Assembly (NCBI GenBank): GCA_017446095.1
Contig: JAFSRN010000011.1
Span: forward strand, 1 to 64,000
Direction of reading: 5' to 3'
Length of the DNA: 64,000 nt
Source of the DNA: Eubacterium sp.
GTDB taxonomy: Bacteria > Bacillota > Clostridia > Oscillospirales > Acutalibacteraceae
Positions within the stretch are counted from its first letter, which is position 1; every line of letters begins with the position of its first letter. Below the pieces are notes generated by a model. It worked only from the letters and a program-made list of their open reading frames with translations, was not told where the DNA came from and made no database searches. Below, piece after piece: positions 27,924 to 35,157 of this stretch. Position numbers and translations under genes: made by a program.

Positions 27924-30281
27924 ATCTCTATACTCTTCAACAATATACGCTTCCAGGATATCGCCTTCGAGGATGTCCTCAAAGCCTTTGAGCGAGATAC
28001 CGCACTCGTAGCCTGATGAAACTTCTTTTACATCGTCCTTGAAACGCTTGAGGTTAGCAAGTTCAACGTCTGCAATCTGCTTGCCGTCGCGGATTACGCG
28101 CACCTTACCGTCGCGCTTGATGTGACCCGAAGTAACGAGCGAGCCTGCGATTGTGCCTGCGGAGGAAATCTTGTAAACCTCGCGCACCTCAACAGTACCT
28201 GTGTCAACATCGCGGTACTTGGGCGCACGCATGCCGCGCATAGCGTTTTCGATATCCTCAATCGCGTCGTAGATGATGTCATATGTCTTAATCTCAATGC
28301 CGTCGCGGTCTGCGTTGTCCTTTGCAACAGCGTCAACGCCGATGTTGAAGCCAACGATAATAGCGTTTGAAGCGGAAGCAAGCATTACGTCGGACTCGTT
28401 AACCGTGCCGACTGCACCGTGGATAATCTTAACGCGAACCTCGTCGTTTTCAATCTTGAGAAGCGACTGCTTAACTGCCTCAACAGAGCCCTGAACGTCA
28501 GCCTTAACAACGATGTTAAGCTCTTTGAGTTCGCCCTCCTGCAGGGTGTCAAACAGGGTGTCAAGCGTAACCTTCTGGAATGCCTTGAATTCTTCTTCCT
28601 TGGCTTCCTCTTTACGCTGCTCAACAAGGCGGCGTGCAAGTTTTTCATCCGATACGGCGTTGAAAAGGTCGCCGCTCATCGGCGCAGAGTCAAGACCCAT
28701 AATCTCTACGGGAACAGACGGACCTGCGCTGTTAATCTTCTTACCGCGGTAGTCGGTCATTGCACGAACCTTGCCGACTGCAGTACCTGCGATGATAACG
28801 TCGCCTGATTTGAGAGTACCATTCTGAACAAGAAGCGTTGCGATAGGACCTCTGCCCTTGTCGAGTTTTGCCTCGATAACAACACCCTTTGCAGAGCGGT
28901 CGGGGTTAGCCTTGAGTTCGCACATCTCTGCAACAAGATTGATGGTTTCAAGCAGCTTGTCGATACCCATTTTCGTCTTTGCGGAAACAGGTACGCAGAT
29001 AACGTCGCCGCCCCATTCTTCGGGCACGAGGTTGTGCTCGGTGAGCTGCTGCATAACCTTGTCGGGGTTTGCGCCCTCTTTATCCATTTTGTTGATGGCA
29101 ACAATAATTTCAACGCCTGCTGCCTTGGCGTGGTTGATAGCCTCAATAGTCTGCGGCATAATACCGTCGTCTGCCGCTACAACAAGCACAGCGATATCGG
29201 TTGCCATAGCACCGCGCGCACGCATTGCGGTAAACGCTGCGTGACCGGGCGTGTCAAGGAAAGTAATCTTGTCGCCGTCTGCGGTGGTAACCTGATAAGC
29301 GCCGATAGCCTGCGTGATGCCGCCTGCCTCGGTAGAGGTTACGTCAGTGTTCCTGATGGCGTCAAGGATTGAAGTTTTACCGTGGTCAACGTGACCCATA
29401 ACGCAGACAACGGGGCAACGCGGAATAGCGTTTTCGTCGTTTTCGTCCTCAACCTCGATAATCTGCTCTTCGATGGAAACCACTACTTCCCTCTCAACCT
29501 TTGCGCCGAGCTCTGTGCCGACGATTTCCGCAGTTTCGTAGTCGATAACCTCGTTAACGGTTACCATCATACCGAGCTTCATAAGCTCTTTAATGACTTC
29601 GGTTGCGGTGATACGCAGCATTGAAGCAAGCTCGCCGACCGTGATTTCCTCGGGTACTTCAATCTTAATCTGCTGCTTTTTACGCTGCTCTGCAATACGT
29701 GCAAGGCGCTGTGCCTCGGTTTCCTTTTTGCGGGAAACAGGTCTTTTTTTCCTGTACTGCTTTGATTTCTGGTTGAGCTTCTGCTTTTTCTGATTATCGT
29801 TGTAGTTGCTTGCAGGCGCAATATCCTCGTACTTCTGGTTGTATTTTTCGAGGTCGACATTGTTTGCTCTTGTGTCGATACGGCGCGCTTCGCCCTTTGT
29901 TCTTGCCTGCGGAGTCTGGGTAGCCTTTTTCTTTGCCTTTTCCTCTGCACGCTTTGCAGCCTGCTCTGCCATCTGCAGAATAGCAGCCTGACTCTGGTGC
30001 TTTTTAGCCTTTGAGTCGGTTTTTGCAGCAGTTTTTGCAGGCTTCTTTTCCGCCTTTTTTTCCTGCGGCTTGCGCGTTGCAAAGTAAGCGTCAAAATTTT
30101 CAACGCTGTTATCCTGTGTGATTTTATCGAAAAGGACGTTAAGTTCCGCTTCCTCAAGTACTGACGAAGGCTTTTTAGCCGCACCCTCGCAGTAATCGGA
30201 AAGAATCTTAACAATTTCCTTGCTCTGTTTTCCGAAATCTTTTGCGACCTCGGAAACCTTAACCTTTATCAACATAGACAT
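27921..30281 (-). CDS. infB: Translation initiation factor IF-2
   Basis: This 786-residue GTPase brings initiator tRNA to the ribosome. A long charged N-terminal region (about 1-200, Lys/Ala/Gln-rich, with IF2-N-type segments) precedes the G domain: G1 GHVDHGKTS (about 289-297), G3 DTPGHAAF and G4 NKMDK. Domains II-IV follow. The length is normal for the group. It overlaps ylxQ at its start. Confidence 0.97.
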   Translation of the reverse strand: MSMLIKVKVSEVAKDFGKQSKEIVKILSDYCEGAAKKPSSVLEEAELNVLFDKITQDNSVENFDAYFATRKPQEKKAEKKPAKTAAKTDSKAKKHQSQAAILQMAEQAAKRAEEKAKKKATQTPQARTKGEARRIDTRANNVDLEKYNQKYEDIAPASNYNDNQKKQKLNQKSKQYRKKRPVSRKKETEAQRLARIAEQRKKQQIKIEVPEEITVGELASMLRITATEVIKELMKLGMMVTVNEVIDYETAEIVGTELGAKVEREVVVSIEEQIIEVEDENDENAIPRCPVVCVMGHVDHGKTSILDAIRNTDVTSTEAGGITQAIGAYQVTTADGDKITFLDTPGHAAFTAMRARGAMATDIAVLVVAADDGIMPQTIEAINHAKAAGVEIIVAINKMDKEGANPDKVMQQLTEHNLVPEEWGGDVICVPVSAKTKMGIDKLLETINLVAEMCELKANPDRSAKGVVIEAKLDKGRGPIATLLVQNGTLKSGDVIIAGTAVGKVRAMTDYRGKKINSAGPSVPVEIMGLDSAPMSGDLFNAVSDEKLARRLVEQRKEEAKEEEFKAFQKVTLDTLFDTLQEGELKELNIVVKADVQGSVEAVKQSLLKIENDEVRVKIIHGAVGTVNESDVMLASASNAIIVGFNIGVDAVAKDNADRDGIEIKTYDIIYDAIEDIENAMRGMRAPKYRDVDTGTVEVREVYKISSAGTIAGSLVTSGHIKRDGKVRVIRDGKQIADVELANLKRFKDDVKEVSSGYECGISLKGFEDILEGDILEAYIVEEYRD

Positions 30282-30594
30282 TTTCCTCCCTGATTAACTC
30301 ATAAATTCTCGTGGAAAAATTGATATCATCAACGGTAAGTACACCTGCTTTGTAACCAAGCATACAGTGAATGTCGTTAATCGTTTCATCTATTTGTATG
30401 CAGGGCGGCTGCTGCTTGACAGCGGCGCACGCGTGCTCAAACTCTTTTATGAGTCGGGGTGAAATATCGCTTGCAAAAACCACAAGCTTTGCCTTGCCGC
30501 CTTTTACCGCGCCAAGCGCCATATCGTGCCCCATTGAAAGCTTGCCTGCACGCCTTGCCATGCCGAGCATACTGATGTACTTTTTACTGTTCAT
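30259..30594 (-). CDS. ylxQ: L7Ae-family ribosomal protein YlxQ
   Basis: The start is the ATG at 30594 (MNSKKYISMLGMARRAGKLS), within the end of the rnpM gene; upstream in-frame codons lack family similarity. The 111-residue protein has the L7Ae/L30e fold that binds kink-turn RNA. It sits in its invariant position between ylxR/rnpM and infB. Confidence 0.9.
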   Translation of the reverse strand: MNSKKYISMLGMARRAGKLSMGHDMALGAVKGGKAKLVVFASDISPRLIKEFEHACAAVKQQPPCIQIDETINDIHCMLGYKAGVLTVDDINFSTRIYELIREENVYVDKG

Positions 30595-30853
30595 TGTTGA
30601 TTTCTTCTTCCATCTTATCGTAAACACCGTCGTCAATCACTGTGTCAAACGCACGCTCAAAGGCTTTTTTCTTGCGGGCTTTTTTAAGACAGTCTGCATT
30701 TTTGCAGACGTATGCCCCCCTGCCCGATTTTTTGCCTGTGAGGTCAAGACTGACTTCGCCCTCGGGTGACCTGACTACGCGCACAAGAGTGCGTTTGTCA
30801 AACATCTCACCGCAGCCGGTGCATTTTCTCATTGGTATCTTTTTAGGTTTCAT
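30584..30853 (-). CDS. rnpM: YlxR family RNA-binding protein (RnpM)
   Basis: This 89-residue protein has the YlxR signatures MRKCTGCGEMFDKRTLVRVV at the start and GRGAYVC in the centre. In Bacillus subtilis YlxR was shown to bind RNase P and was renamed RnpM. It lies 15 bases after nusA and overlaps ylxQ, the usual operon position. Confidence 0.93.
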   Translation of the reverse strand: MKPKKIPMRKCTGCGEMFDKRTLVRVVRSPEGEVSLDLTGKKSGRGAYVCKNADCLKKARKKKAFERAFDTVIDDGVYDKMEEEINNEQ

Positions 30854-30868
30854 AATTAACTCTCGTAA

Positions 30869-31918
30869 TTAACCTTCGTAGAAGCCTGATTCAGGCTTGA
30901 TGTCGATTTTCCAGTTTGTAAGCTTTGCGGCAAGGCGGACGTTCTGTCCCTTGTTGCCGATAGCGAGCGAAAGCTGGTCGTCCGGAACAGTTGCTCTGCA
31001 GGACTTTGCGCCCTCGTCAAGAATCTCAACGCTTACAACGTCTGACGGTGCAAGCGCAGCCGCAACAAACTCAGCCGGATCGTCGCTGTACTTAACAATA
31101 TCAATTTTTTCACCGCCGAGCGCGTCAACAATGTTGGAAACACGCTGACCTCTCGGACCGATGCAGGAACCAACGGGATCCACATCCTCTTCCTTTGAGA
31201 GAACGGCAATCTTTGTTCTGCTGCCCGCCTCGCGCGATACGGACTTAATCTCGATTGTGCCGTCAAAAATCTCGGGTACTTCCGTTTCAAACAGACGGCG
31301 TACAAGGCCGGGATGTGTGCGCGAAATCATAATCTTGGGACCCTTGTTGCCTTCCTTAACGTCAACAACAAAAATCTTGGTGATGTCGCCAACCTCAAAA
31401 ACTTCGCCGGGCACCTGCTCTGCCTTTGGCAGGATAGCGTCGTTTTTGCCGATTTCAAGCGTTACGTTGCCTGTAACGGGGTCAACTCTGCTGACTTTTG
31501 CGGAAAGAAGCTCCTGATTCTTGCTCTGGAATTCCTTAAGAAGCTGACCGCGCTCTGCCTCCTTGATGCCCTGACGGATAACGTGCTTTGCCGTCTGCGC
31601 AACAATTCTGCCGAAGTTCTTTGTTTTAAGCGGAATGTCGATTGTTTTGCCGACCTTGGCAGACTTACGGATCATCTGCGCCTGCTCAAGCGTGAGGTCT
31701 GTGTCCTCATCCTCAATTTCTTCAACTACGTTTTTGGTAACGTAAACTTTGATTTTCTGCTTTTCCGGGTCGATATCGCAGTGTACGATATCCTTGCCGC
31801 CGAAGTCGTGCTTTGCGGCAACTACGATAGCGGCAGAGATTTTTTCGTAAAGGTAATCTGCCGGTATGCCTTTTTCTGCTTCAAGCATTTTAACTGCTTC
31901 AAAAAATTCCTTACTCAT
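30869..31918 (-). CDS. nusA: Transcription termination/antitermination protein NusA
   Basis: I chose the ATG at 31918 (MSKEFFEAVKMLE); a TTG four codons upstream abuts its own ribosome site too closely. The 349-residue protein has the N-terminal RNA polymerase-binding domain (about 1-125), S1 domain (about 130-200) and two KH domains (CIGPRGQRVSN and AIGNKGQNVRLA). It lacks the acidic C-terminal repeats of E. coli NusA, as usual in Firmicutes. Confidence 0.95.
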   Translation of the reverse strand: MSKEFFEAVKMLEAEKGIPADYLYEKISAAIVVAAKHDFGGKDIVHCDIDPEKQKIKVYVTKNVVEEIEDEDTDLTLEQAQMIRKSAKVGKTIDIPLKTKNFGRIVAQTAKHVIRQGIKEAERGQLLKEFQSKNQELLSAKVSRVDPVTGNVTLEIGKNDAILPKAEQVPGEVFEVGDITKIFVVDVKEGNKGPKIMISRTHPGLVRRLFETEVPEIFDGTIEIKSVSREAGSRTKIAVLSKEEDVDPVGSCIGPRGQRVSNIVDALGGEKIDIVKYSDDPAEFVAAALAPSDVVSVEILDEGAKSCRATVPDDQLSLAIGNKGQNVRLAAKLTNWKIDIKPESGFYEG

Positions 31919-31941
31919 TTTTCTGACCAATCCTTTCTATA

Positions 31942-31979
31942 ATTAAGTGAATTTATACGAATTAAGTGAATTTATACGA
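31942..31979. repeat. 19-bp exact tandem duplication at the rimP stop
   Basis: The 19-bp unit that begins ATTAAGTGAATTT occurs twice head to tail (31942-31960 and 31961-31979). The second copy contains the rimP stop codon (31972-31974), so this is a recent local slippage duplication between rimP and nusA. Confidence 0.9.
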
Positions 31980-32451
31980 AATCGTTTATATCAAAATCGT
32001 CAAGCTTCACGTAGGTGGTGTCCTTTTTTTCAAAGGTCATCACGCTGCCGTCCTGAAGTTCAACGGATAATTTTTTATCCTCGTAACCGAGCAGCTTGCC
32101 GCTGAAATCGCGCACGCCGTCAACAGGTCTGATTGTGCGCACCATAACGGGCGAGCCGATATATTTTGCAAAGTGTTCGTCGCGCTTGAGTTCGCGTTCT
32201 ACGCCGGGGGAACTGATTTCGAGCATATAGTTCTGCGAAATCGGGTCGGCATCGTCAAGCGGCTTTGATACAGCGTGCGTAAGGTCAACGCAGTCGTCGA
32301 TATTCACACCGCCGTCCTTATCAACAAAAATCCTGAGGTACCATTCGTTGCCCTCTTTTTTAAAGGTGATGTCCCAGATTTCAAGCCCGAGCTCATCTGC
32401 AAAAGGCTTAACAATCTCCTCAACCTTCTGCACGGTGTTTGGTTTAGCCAA
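31972..32451 (-). CDS. rimP: Ribosome maturation factor RimP (TTG start)
   Basis: This 159-residue protein is needed for 30S assembly. Typical motifs are GLEIWDITFKKEGNEWYLRI and the ISSPGVER loop. The start is TTG at 32451, with AGGAG seven bases upstream; no ATG lies nearby in frame. It heads the rimP-nusA-rnpM-ylxQ-infB operon, which here continues through rbfA, nrnA, truB, ribF and a HAD gene. Confidence 0.93.
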   Translation of the reverse strand: MAKPNTVQKVEEIVKPFADELGLEIWDITFKKEGNEWYLRIFVDKDGGVNIDDCVDLTHAVSKPLDDADPISQNYMLEISSPGVERELKRDEHFAKYIGSPVMVRTIRPVDGVRDFSGKLLGYEDKKLSVELQDGSVMTFEKKDTTYVKLDDFDINDFV

Positions 32452-32465
32452 AATCTCACTCCTTT

Positions 32466-32650
32466 TTTCGGTTTTCGGTGTTCGGTGTTCAGTTTTCGGT
32501 GTTCAGCCTGTCGGGTGCCCCTTGGAGCGGGCGCCTCACCCTTTTGTCACCTGCGGTGACATTTCCCCTCACAGGGGAATCTCGCACAGCAATTATAATC
32601 GGGTGTGGGCAGCGCCCACTCATACACTGCAAGCTGCTAACTGTAAAGCC
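32466..32650. repeat. Composite heptamer-array repeat, copy G (TTCGGTG type)
   Basis: The left array has period 7 (TTTCGGT, GTTCGGT, GTTCAGT, TTTCGGT, GTTCAG; 32466-32506). The right array (CACTGCA, AGCTGCT, AACTGTA) follows the core GGGTGTGGGCAGCGCCCAC. A second kind of repeat with hairpins TCACCTGCGGTGA and CCCCTCACAGGGG (about 32548-32578) is nested between them. This fills most of the 314-base gap upstream of rimP; no gene is seen in it. Confidence 0.75.
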
Positions 32651-32665
32651 ACGCTTTACAGCTAC

Positions 32666-32694
32666 AAAAAGAAGCGGACCGCGTGGCCCACTTC
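32666..32694 (-). terminator. Terminator between the membrane-protein gene and rimP
   Basis: On the minus strand, GAAGTGGGCC/GGTCCGCTTC (two G-T pairs, 32671-32694) is followed by TTTTT. It lies downstream of the strong promoter at 32722-32749 that points to rimP, so it ends the upstream gene's transcript and would also attenuate rimP transcription. Confidence 0.75.
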
Positions 32695-32721
32695 ATTTTA
32701 GTTAATATTCGTACAATGACT

Positions 32722-32749
32722 ATTATATATAATAAATCTAATTTGTCAA
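32722..32749 (-). promoter_or_regulatory. Consensus promoter upstream of the rimP operon
   Basis: On the minus strand, TTGACA (32744-32749), a 16-bp spacer and TATAAT (32722-32727) are both perfect matches. The start would fall near 32715, about 265 bases before rimP, giving a leader that includes a terminator hairpin and repeat G. Confidence 0.75.
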
Positions 32750-32765
32750 GTATTTTTTTATTCAA

Positions 32766-33545
32766 TTATTCTGCCTCTGCAACGGGTTCTTCGGCAGGTT
32801 TTGCCTTTTCGCTGCGCTTGAGCATAACAAATGCGATTACCGCAAGTGCAACAAGCACTACAATCCACAGGAAATAGCTTTTGCTGATGTGCTGTCCCGA
32901 AGCGCCGTAGTACGCGATTTTGCCGATCTGGCGCACGGTGTTGATGCCGAGTGCGCAGAACTCGAAGTACGCCGCAAAACGCATACTCTCTTTACCGCTT
33001 GCATAAGCAACGGCAAGAGTAACCAGAACTGCAGCCGCATAGCACGCATACTGTGCAAGATAAGGCATTACCATGCTGCCTGTTTTGTAAAGCAGGTAGT
33101 TGTTTGCAAAAGCCGAAATCTCGTTGAAAAACGGCACCGCAACGATGATTATAAGTATTGGCAGCGGCTTGATTGCGCGCGGCTGTTCCTGCTCGCGGTA
33201 AAATCTGTAAACAAGCACTGCAAACAGCACAACTGCAACCTTTGACACGATGAAATACAGCATTGAGCCGTCGGGTGTAACAGATGTGAGGTAGTTCATT
33301 TTAGGCGGCATCATCTTGAGTGCAAGCAGCGCTGCAAGTATGCCCATAAACGAGCTTGTGCCCTTTGTGATTAAGTAGTAAACCACAGCAACGCACAGCG
33401 TGTAGAACATAGCGCAGATAAGACCTGTTGCCTGGCCGGGGTCTGTTGCGATTTCAATAATCTTTTCAAACGCCTGTATGCCGACTGTGATTATTATTGC
33501 AATCACGCAAGGCAAAGTGTTTTTTTGAAGTTTGATTTTTTCCAT
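32766..33545 (-). CDS. Hypothetical integral membrane protein
   Basis: I chose the ATG at 33545, nine bases after AGGAG. The 259-residue protein has about seven predicted membrane helices (for example VIAIIITVGIQAF, GLICAMFYTLCVAVVYYLI, ILAALLALKM, VSKVAVVLFAVLVYRF, ILIIIVAVPFF, YACYAAAVLVTLAVAYA, FLWIVVLVALAVIAFVML) and a short Lys/Glu/Ala-rich cytoplasmic tail. I do not recognise the family. It is divergently transcribed from a COG0523 metal-handling GTPase, and both promoters share one palindrome, so a role in metal homeostasis is possible but unproven. Confidence 0.65.
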   Translation of the reverse strand: MEKIKLQKNTLPCVIAIIITVGIQAFEKIIEIATDPGQATGLICAMFYTLCVAVVYYLITKGTSSFMGILAALLALKMMPPKMNYLTSVTPDGSMLYFIVSKVAVVLFAVLVYRFYREQEQPRAIKPLPILIIIVAVPFFNEISAFANNYLLYKTGSMVMPYLAQYACYAAAVLVTLAVAYASGKESMRFAAYFEFCALGINTVRQIGKIAYYGASGQHISKSYFLWIVVLVALAVIAFVMLKRSEKAKPAEEPVAEAE

Positions 33546-33566
33546 ATTTCTCATCTCCTGCAACAT

Positions 33567-33595
33567 ATTATATTATTTTTAACATTATTTGTCAA
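33567..33595 (-). promoter_or_regulatory. Consensus promoter of the membrane-protein gene
   Basis: On the minus strand, TTGACA (33590-33595), a 17-bp spacer and TATAAT (33567-33572) are both perfect. The leader is only about 15 bases. The -35 lies within the shared palindrome. Confidence 0.85.
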
Positions 33596-33607
33596 TGTGT
33601 TTGACAA
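33589..33607. promoter_or_regulatory. Palindromic operator covering both divergent -35 boxes
   Basis: TTGTCAA (33589-33595), spacer TGTGT and TTGACAA (33601-33607) form a perfect 7-5-7 palindrome. Each arm contains the TTGACA -35 box of one of the two divergent promoters, so a bound repressor would shut both genes. The regulator is not known. Confidence 0.7.
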
Positions 33608-33629
33608 TCAAATCATTTGGTGATATCAT
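33601..33629 (+). promoter_or_regulatory. Promoter of the COG0523 GTPase gene
   Basis: TTGACA (33601-33606), a 17-bp spacer and TATCAT (33624-33629) precede the ATG at 33668. The -35 overlaps the shared palindrome. Confidence 0.8.
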
Positions 33630-33667
33630 ACACAATTAGCAATCATAAATAATATGAGGTGAAAACT

Positions 33668-34963
33668 ATGTTAAATAAGAAGAAGTTAATCCCCGTTTCG
33701 CTGCTTACGGGATACCTTGGCGCAGGTAAAACGACTGTGCTTAACCACGTGCTTGCAAACCAGCAGGGGTACAAGGTTGCGGTTATTGTTAACGACATCG
33801 GCGAGGTCAACATTGACGCTTCGCTTATCGCAAAGGGCGGCGCCGTTACGCAGGAGGACGGCGAGCTTGTGCCGCTTTCAAACGGCTGCATCTGCTGCAC
33901 GCTTAAAGTGGATTTGATGAATCAGATTATCGACCTTGCAAAAACAAGGAAGTTCGACTACATTCTGATAGAGGCTTCCGGCATTTGCGAGCCGGGTCCG
34001 ATTGCAGGCTCAATCTGTATGCTTGACGGCACGGACAAAAACGTTAAGCTGCCGGGCGTTGCTTACCTTGACAACATCACTACCGTTGTTGACGCAAAGC
34101 GCATGGCTGACGAGTTCGGCTCGGGCAAGTCGCTGATGAAGGAAAATCTTGACGAGGACGACATTGAAAACCTGCTGATTCAGCAGATTGAATACTGCAC
34201 GACCATTGTGCTTAACAAGATTGACGACGTTACCGAAAAAGAGCATGAGGAAGTGCTTGAGGTAATCAGGGCGCTGCAGCCGACTGCAAAGATTATTGAA
34301 ACAAACTACGGCAAGGTTGACGTTAAGGATATTCTGTCAACCGGCAGGTTTGACTATGAGCAGATTCTTGAAAGCGCAGGCTGGATTCAGGCGATGGAAC
34401 GCGAAGAGGGCGAAAATTCCGAGGATCTGGACAAGCACCACGATGAGCATGAGCATCATGAACACCATGAGCATCACGACCATGATGAACACCACCACGA
34501 TGAGCATGACCACCACGACCACGACGAACACGAACATCACCACGGCGGACATCATCACCATCACCACCATCATCACGATGAGGGCGAGGCGGAGGAATAC
34601 GGCATTTCAACCTTCGTTTACCAGAACGTAAAGCCGTTTGGCAAGGCGAAGTTTGAGGACTTCGTTTTCGGCAAGTGGCCCAAGGAGGTTATACGCGCAA
34701 AGGGCTTGTTCTGGATTAAAGAGGATCCGCAGACAGCGTACATCTTTGAGCAGAGCGGCAAGCAGAAAACCGCTACCGACGACGGCTACTGGATTGCCTG
34801 CTTCCCCGAAAAGGACAGGAACGAAGTGCTTGCAATGAATCCCGATATCGCAGCAGCATGGCATCCCGTTTACGGCGACAGAATCAACAAGCTTGTATTC
34901 ATCGGCAGAGGCATGGATAAAGAAGGCATTATCCGCGCGCTTGACAACTGCATAGCAGAATAA
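33668..34963 (+). CDS. COG0523-family GTPase with long His-rich metal-binding loop
   Basis: I chose the ATG at 33668, six bases after GAGGTG. The 431-residue protein has Walker A GYLGAGKTT (about 13-21), the COG0523 metal motif CICC (SNGCICCTLK), and G4-like NKID. Residues about 256-307 are an extreme His/Asp/Glu stretch with more than 25 histidines, including a run of nine. The CobW C-terminal domain follows. Family members are metallochaperones that load Zn, Co or other metals into client proteins, often under metal starvation. The His loop would store or pass metal. The shared palindromic promoter suggests metal-responsive control, but the metal cannot be told from sequence. Confidence 0.9.
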   Translation: MLNKKKLIPVSLLTGYLGAGKTTVLNHVLANQQGYKVAVIVNDIGEVNIDASLIAKGGAVTQEDGELVPLSNGCICCTLKVDLMNQIIDLAKTRKFDYILIEASGICEPGPIAGSICMLDGTDKNVKLPGVAYLDNITTVVDAKRMADEFGSGKSLMKENLDEDDIENLLIQQIEYCTTIVLNKIDDVTEKEHEEVLEVIRALQPTAKIIETNYGKVDVKDILSTGRFDYEQILESAGWIQAMEREEGENSEDLDKHHDEHEHHEHHEHHDHDEHHHDEHDHHDHDEHEHHHGGHHHHHHHHHDEGEAEEYGISTFVYQNVKPFGKAKFEDFVFGKWPKEVIRAKGLFWIKEDPQTAYIFEQSGKQKTATDDGYWIACFPEKDRNEVLAMNPDIAAAWHPVYGDRINKLVFIGRGMDKEGIIRALDNCIAE

Positions 34964-35020
34964 GAACCTGACTTGCTCGCCGCAAGTCAGAACCTTGTTG
35001 GCAACAGCCCTTGAAGCCAA

Positions 35021-35053
35021 TAAAAAAGCAGCTCCCTTGTACAAAGGGAGCTG
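35021..35053. terminator. Terminator between convergent COG0523 and surface-protein genes
   Basis: CAGCTCCCTT/AAGGGAGCTG (35029-35053) has a 4-5 base loop. On the minus strand it is followed by CTTTTTTATTGG, ending the surface-protein transcript; on the plus strand it may also serve the COG0523 gene, with a weaker tract. Confidence 0.8.
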
Positions 35054-35060
35054 TCTATTA

Positions 35061-35157
35061 TTGTAGGGCGCGATACCTGCCTTGCGCCGCGGAGCGCTGT
35101 GGTCAGCGTTCCCTACAACTGCAAACTGCTAACGGCTAACTGTTAACCGTTAACCGC
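35061..35157. repeat. TTGTAGGG palindrome plus heptamer array, copy H
   Basis: TTGTAGGG (35061-35068) and CCCTACAA (35111-35118) bracket GC-rich sequence. From 35117 a 7-bp array runs AAACTGC, TAACGGC, TAACTGT, TAACCGT, TAACCG. The array passes through the stop codon of the surface-protein gene (35143-35145) and into its last codons. Confidence 0.75.

Noticed and set aside
32671..32690. GGACCGCG resembling the T-box antiterminator sequence
   Set aside because: It lies on the plus strand with no plus-strand gene downstream for nearly a kilobase, and no specifier or stem I structure is seen; it is simply part of a minus-strand terminator.
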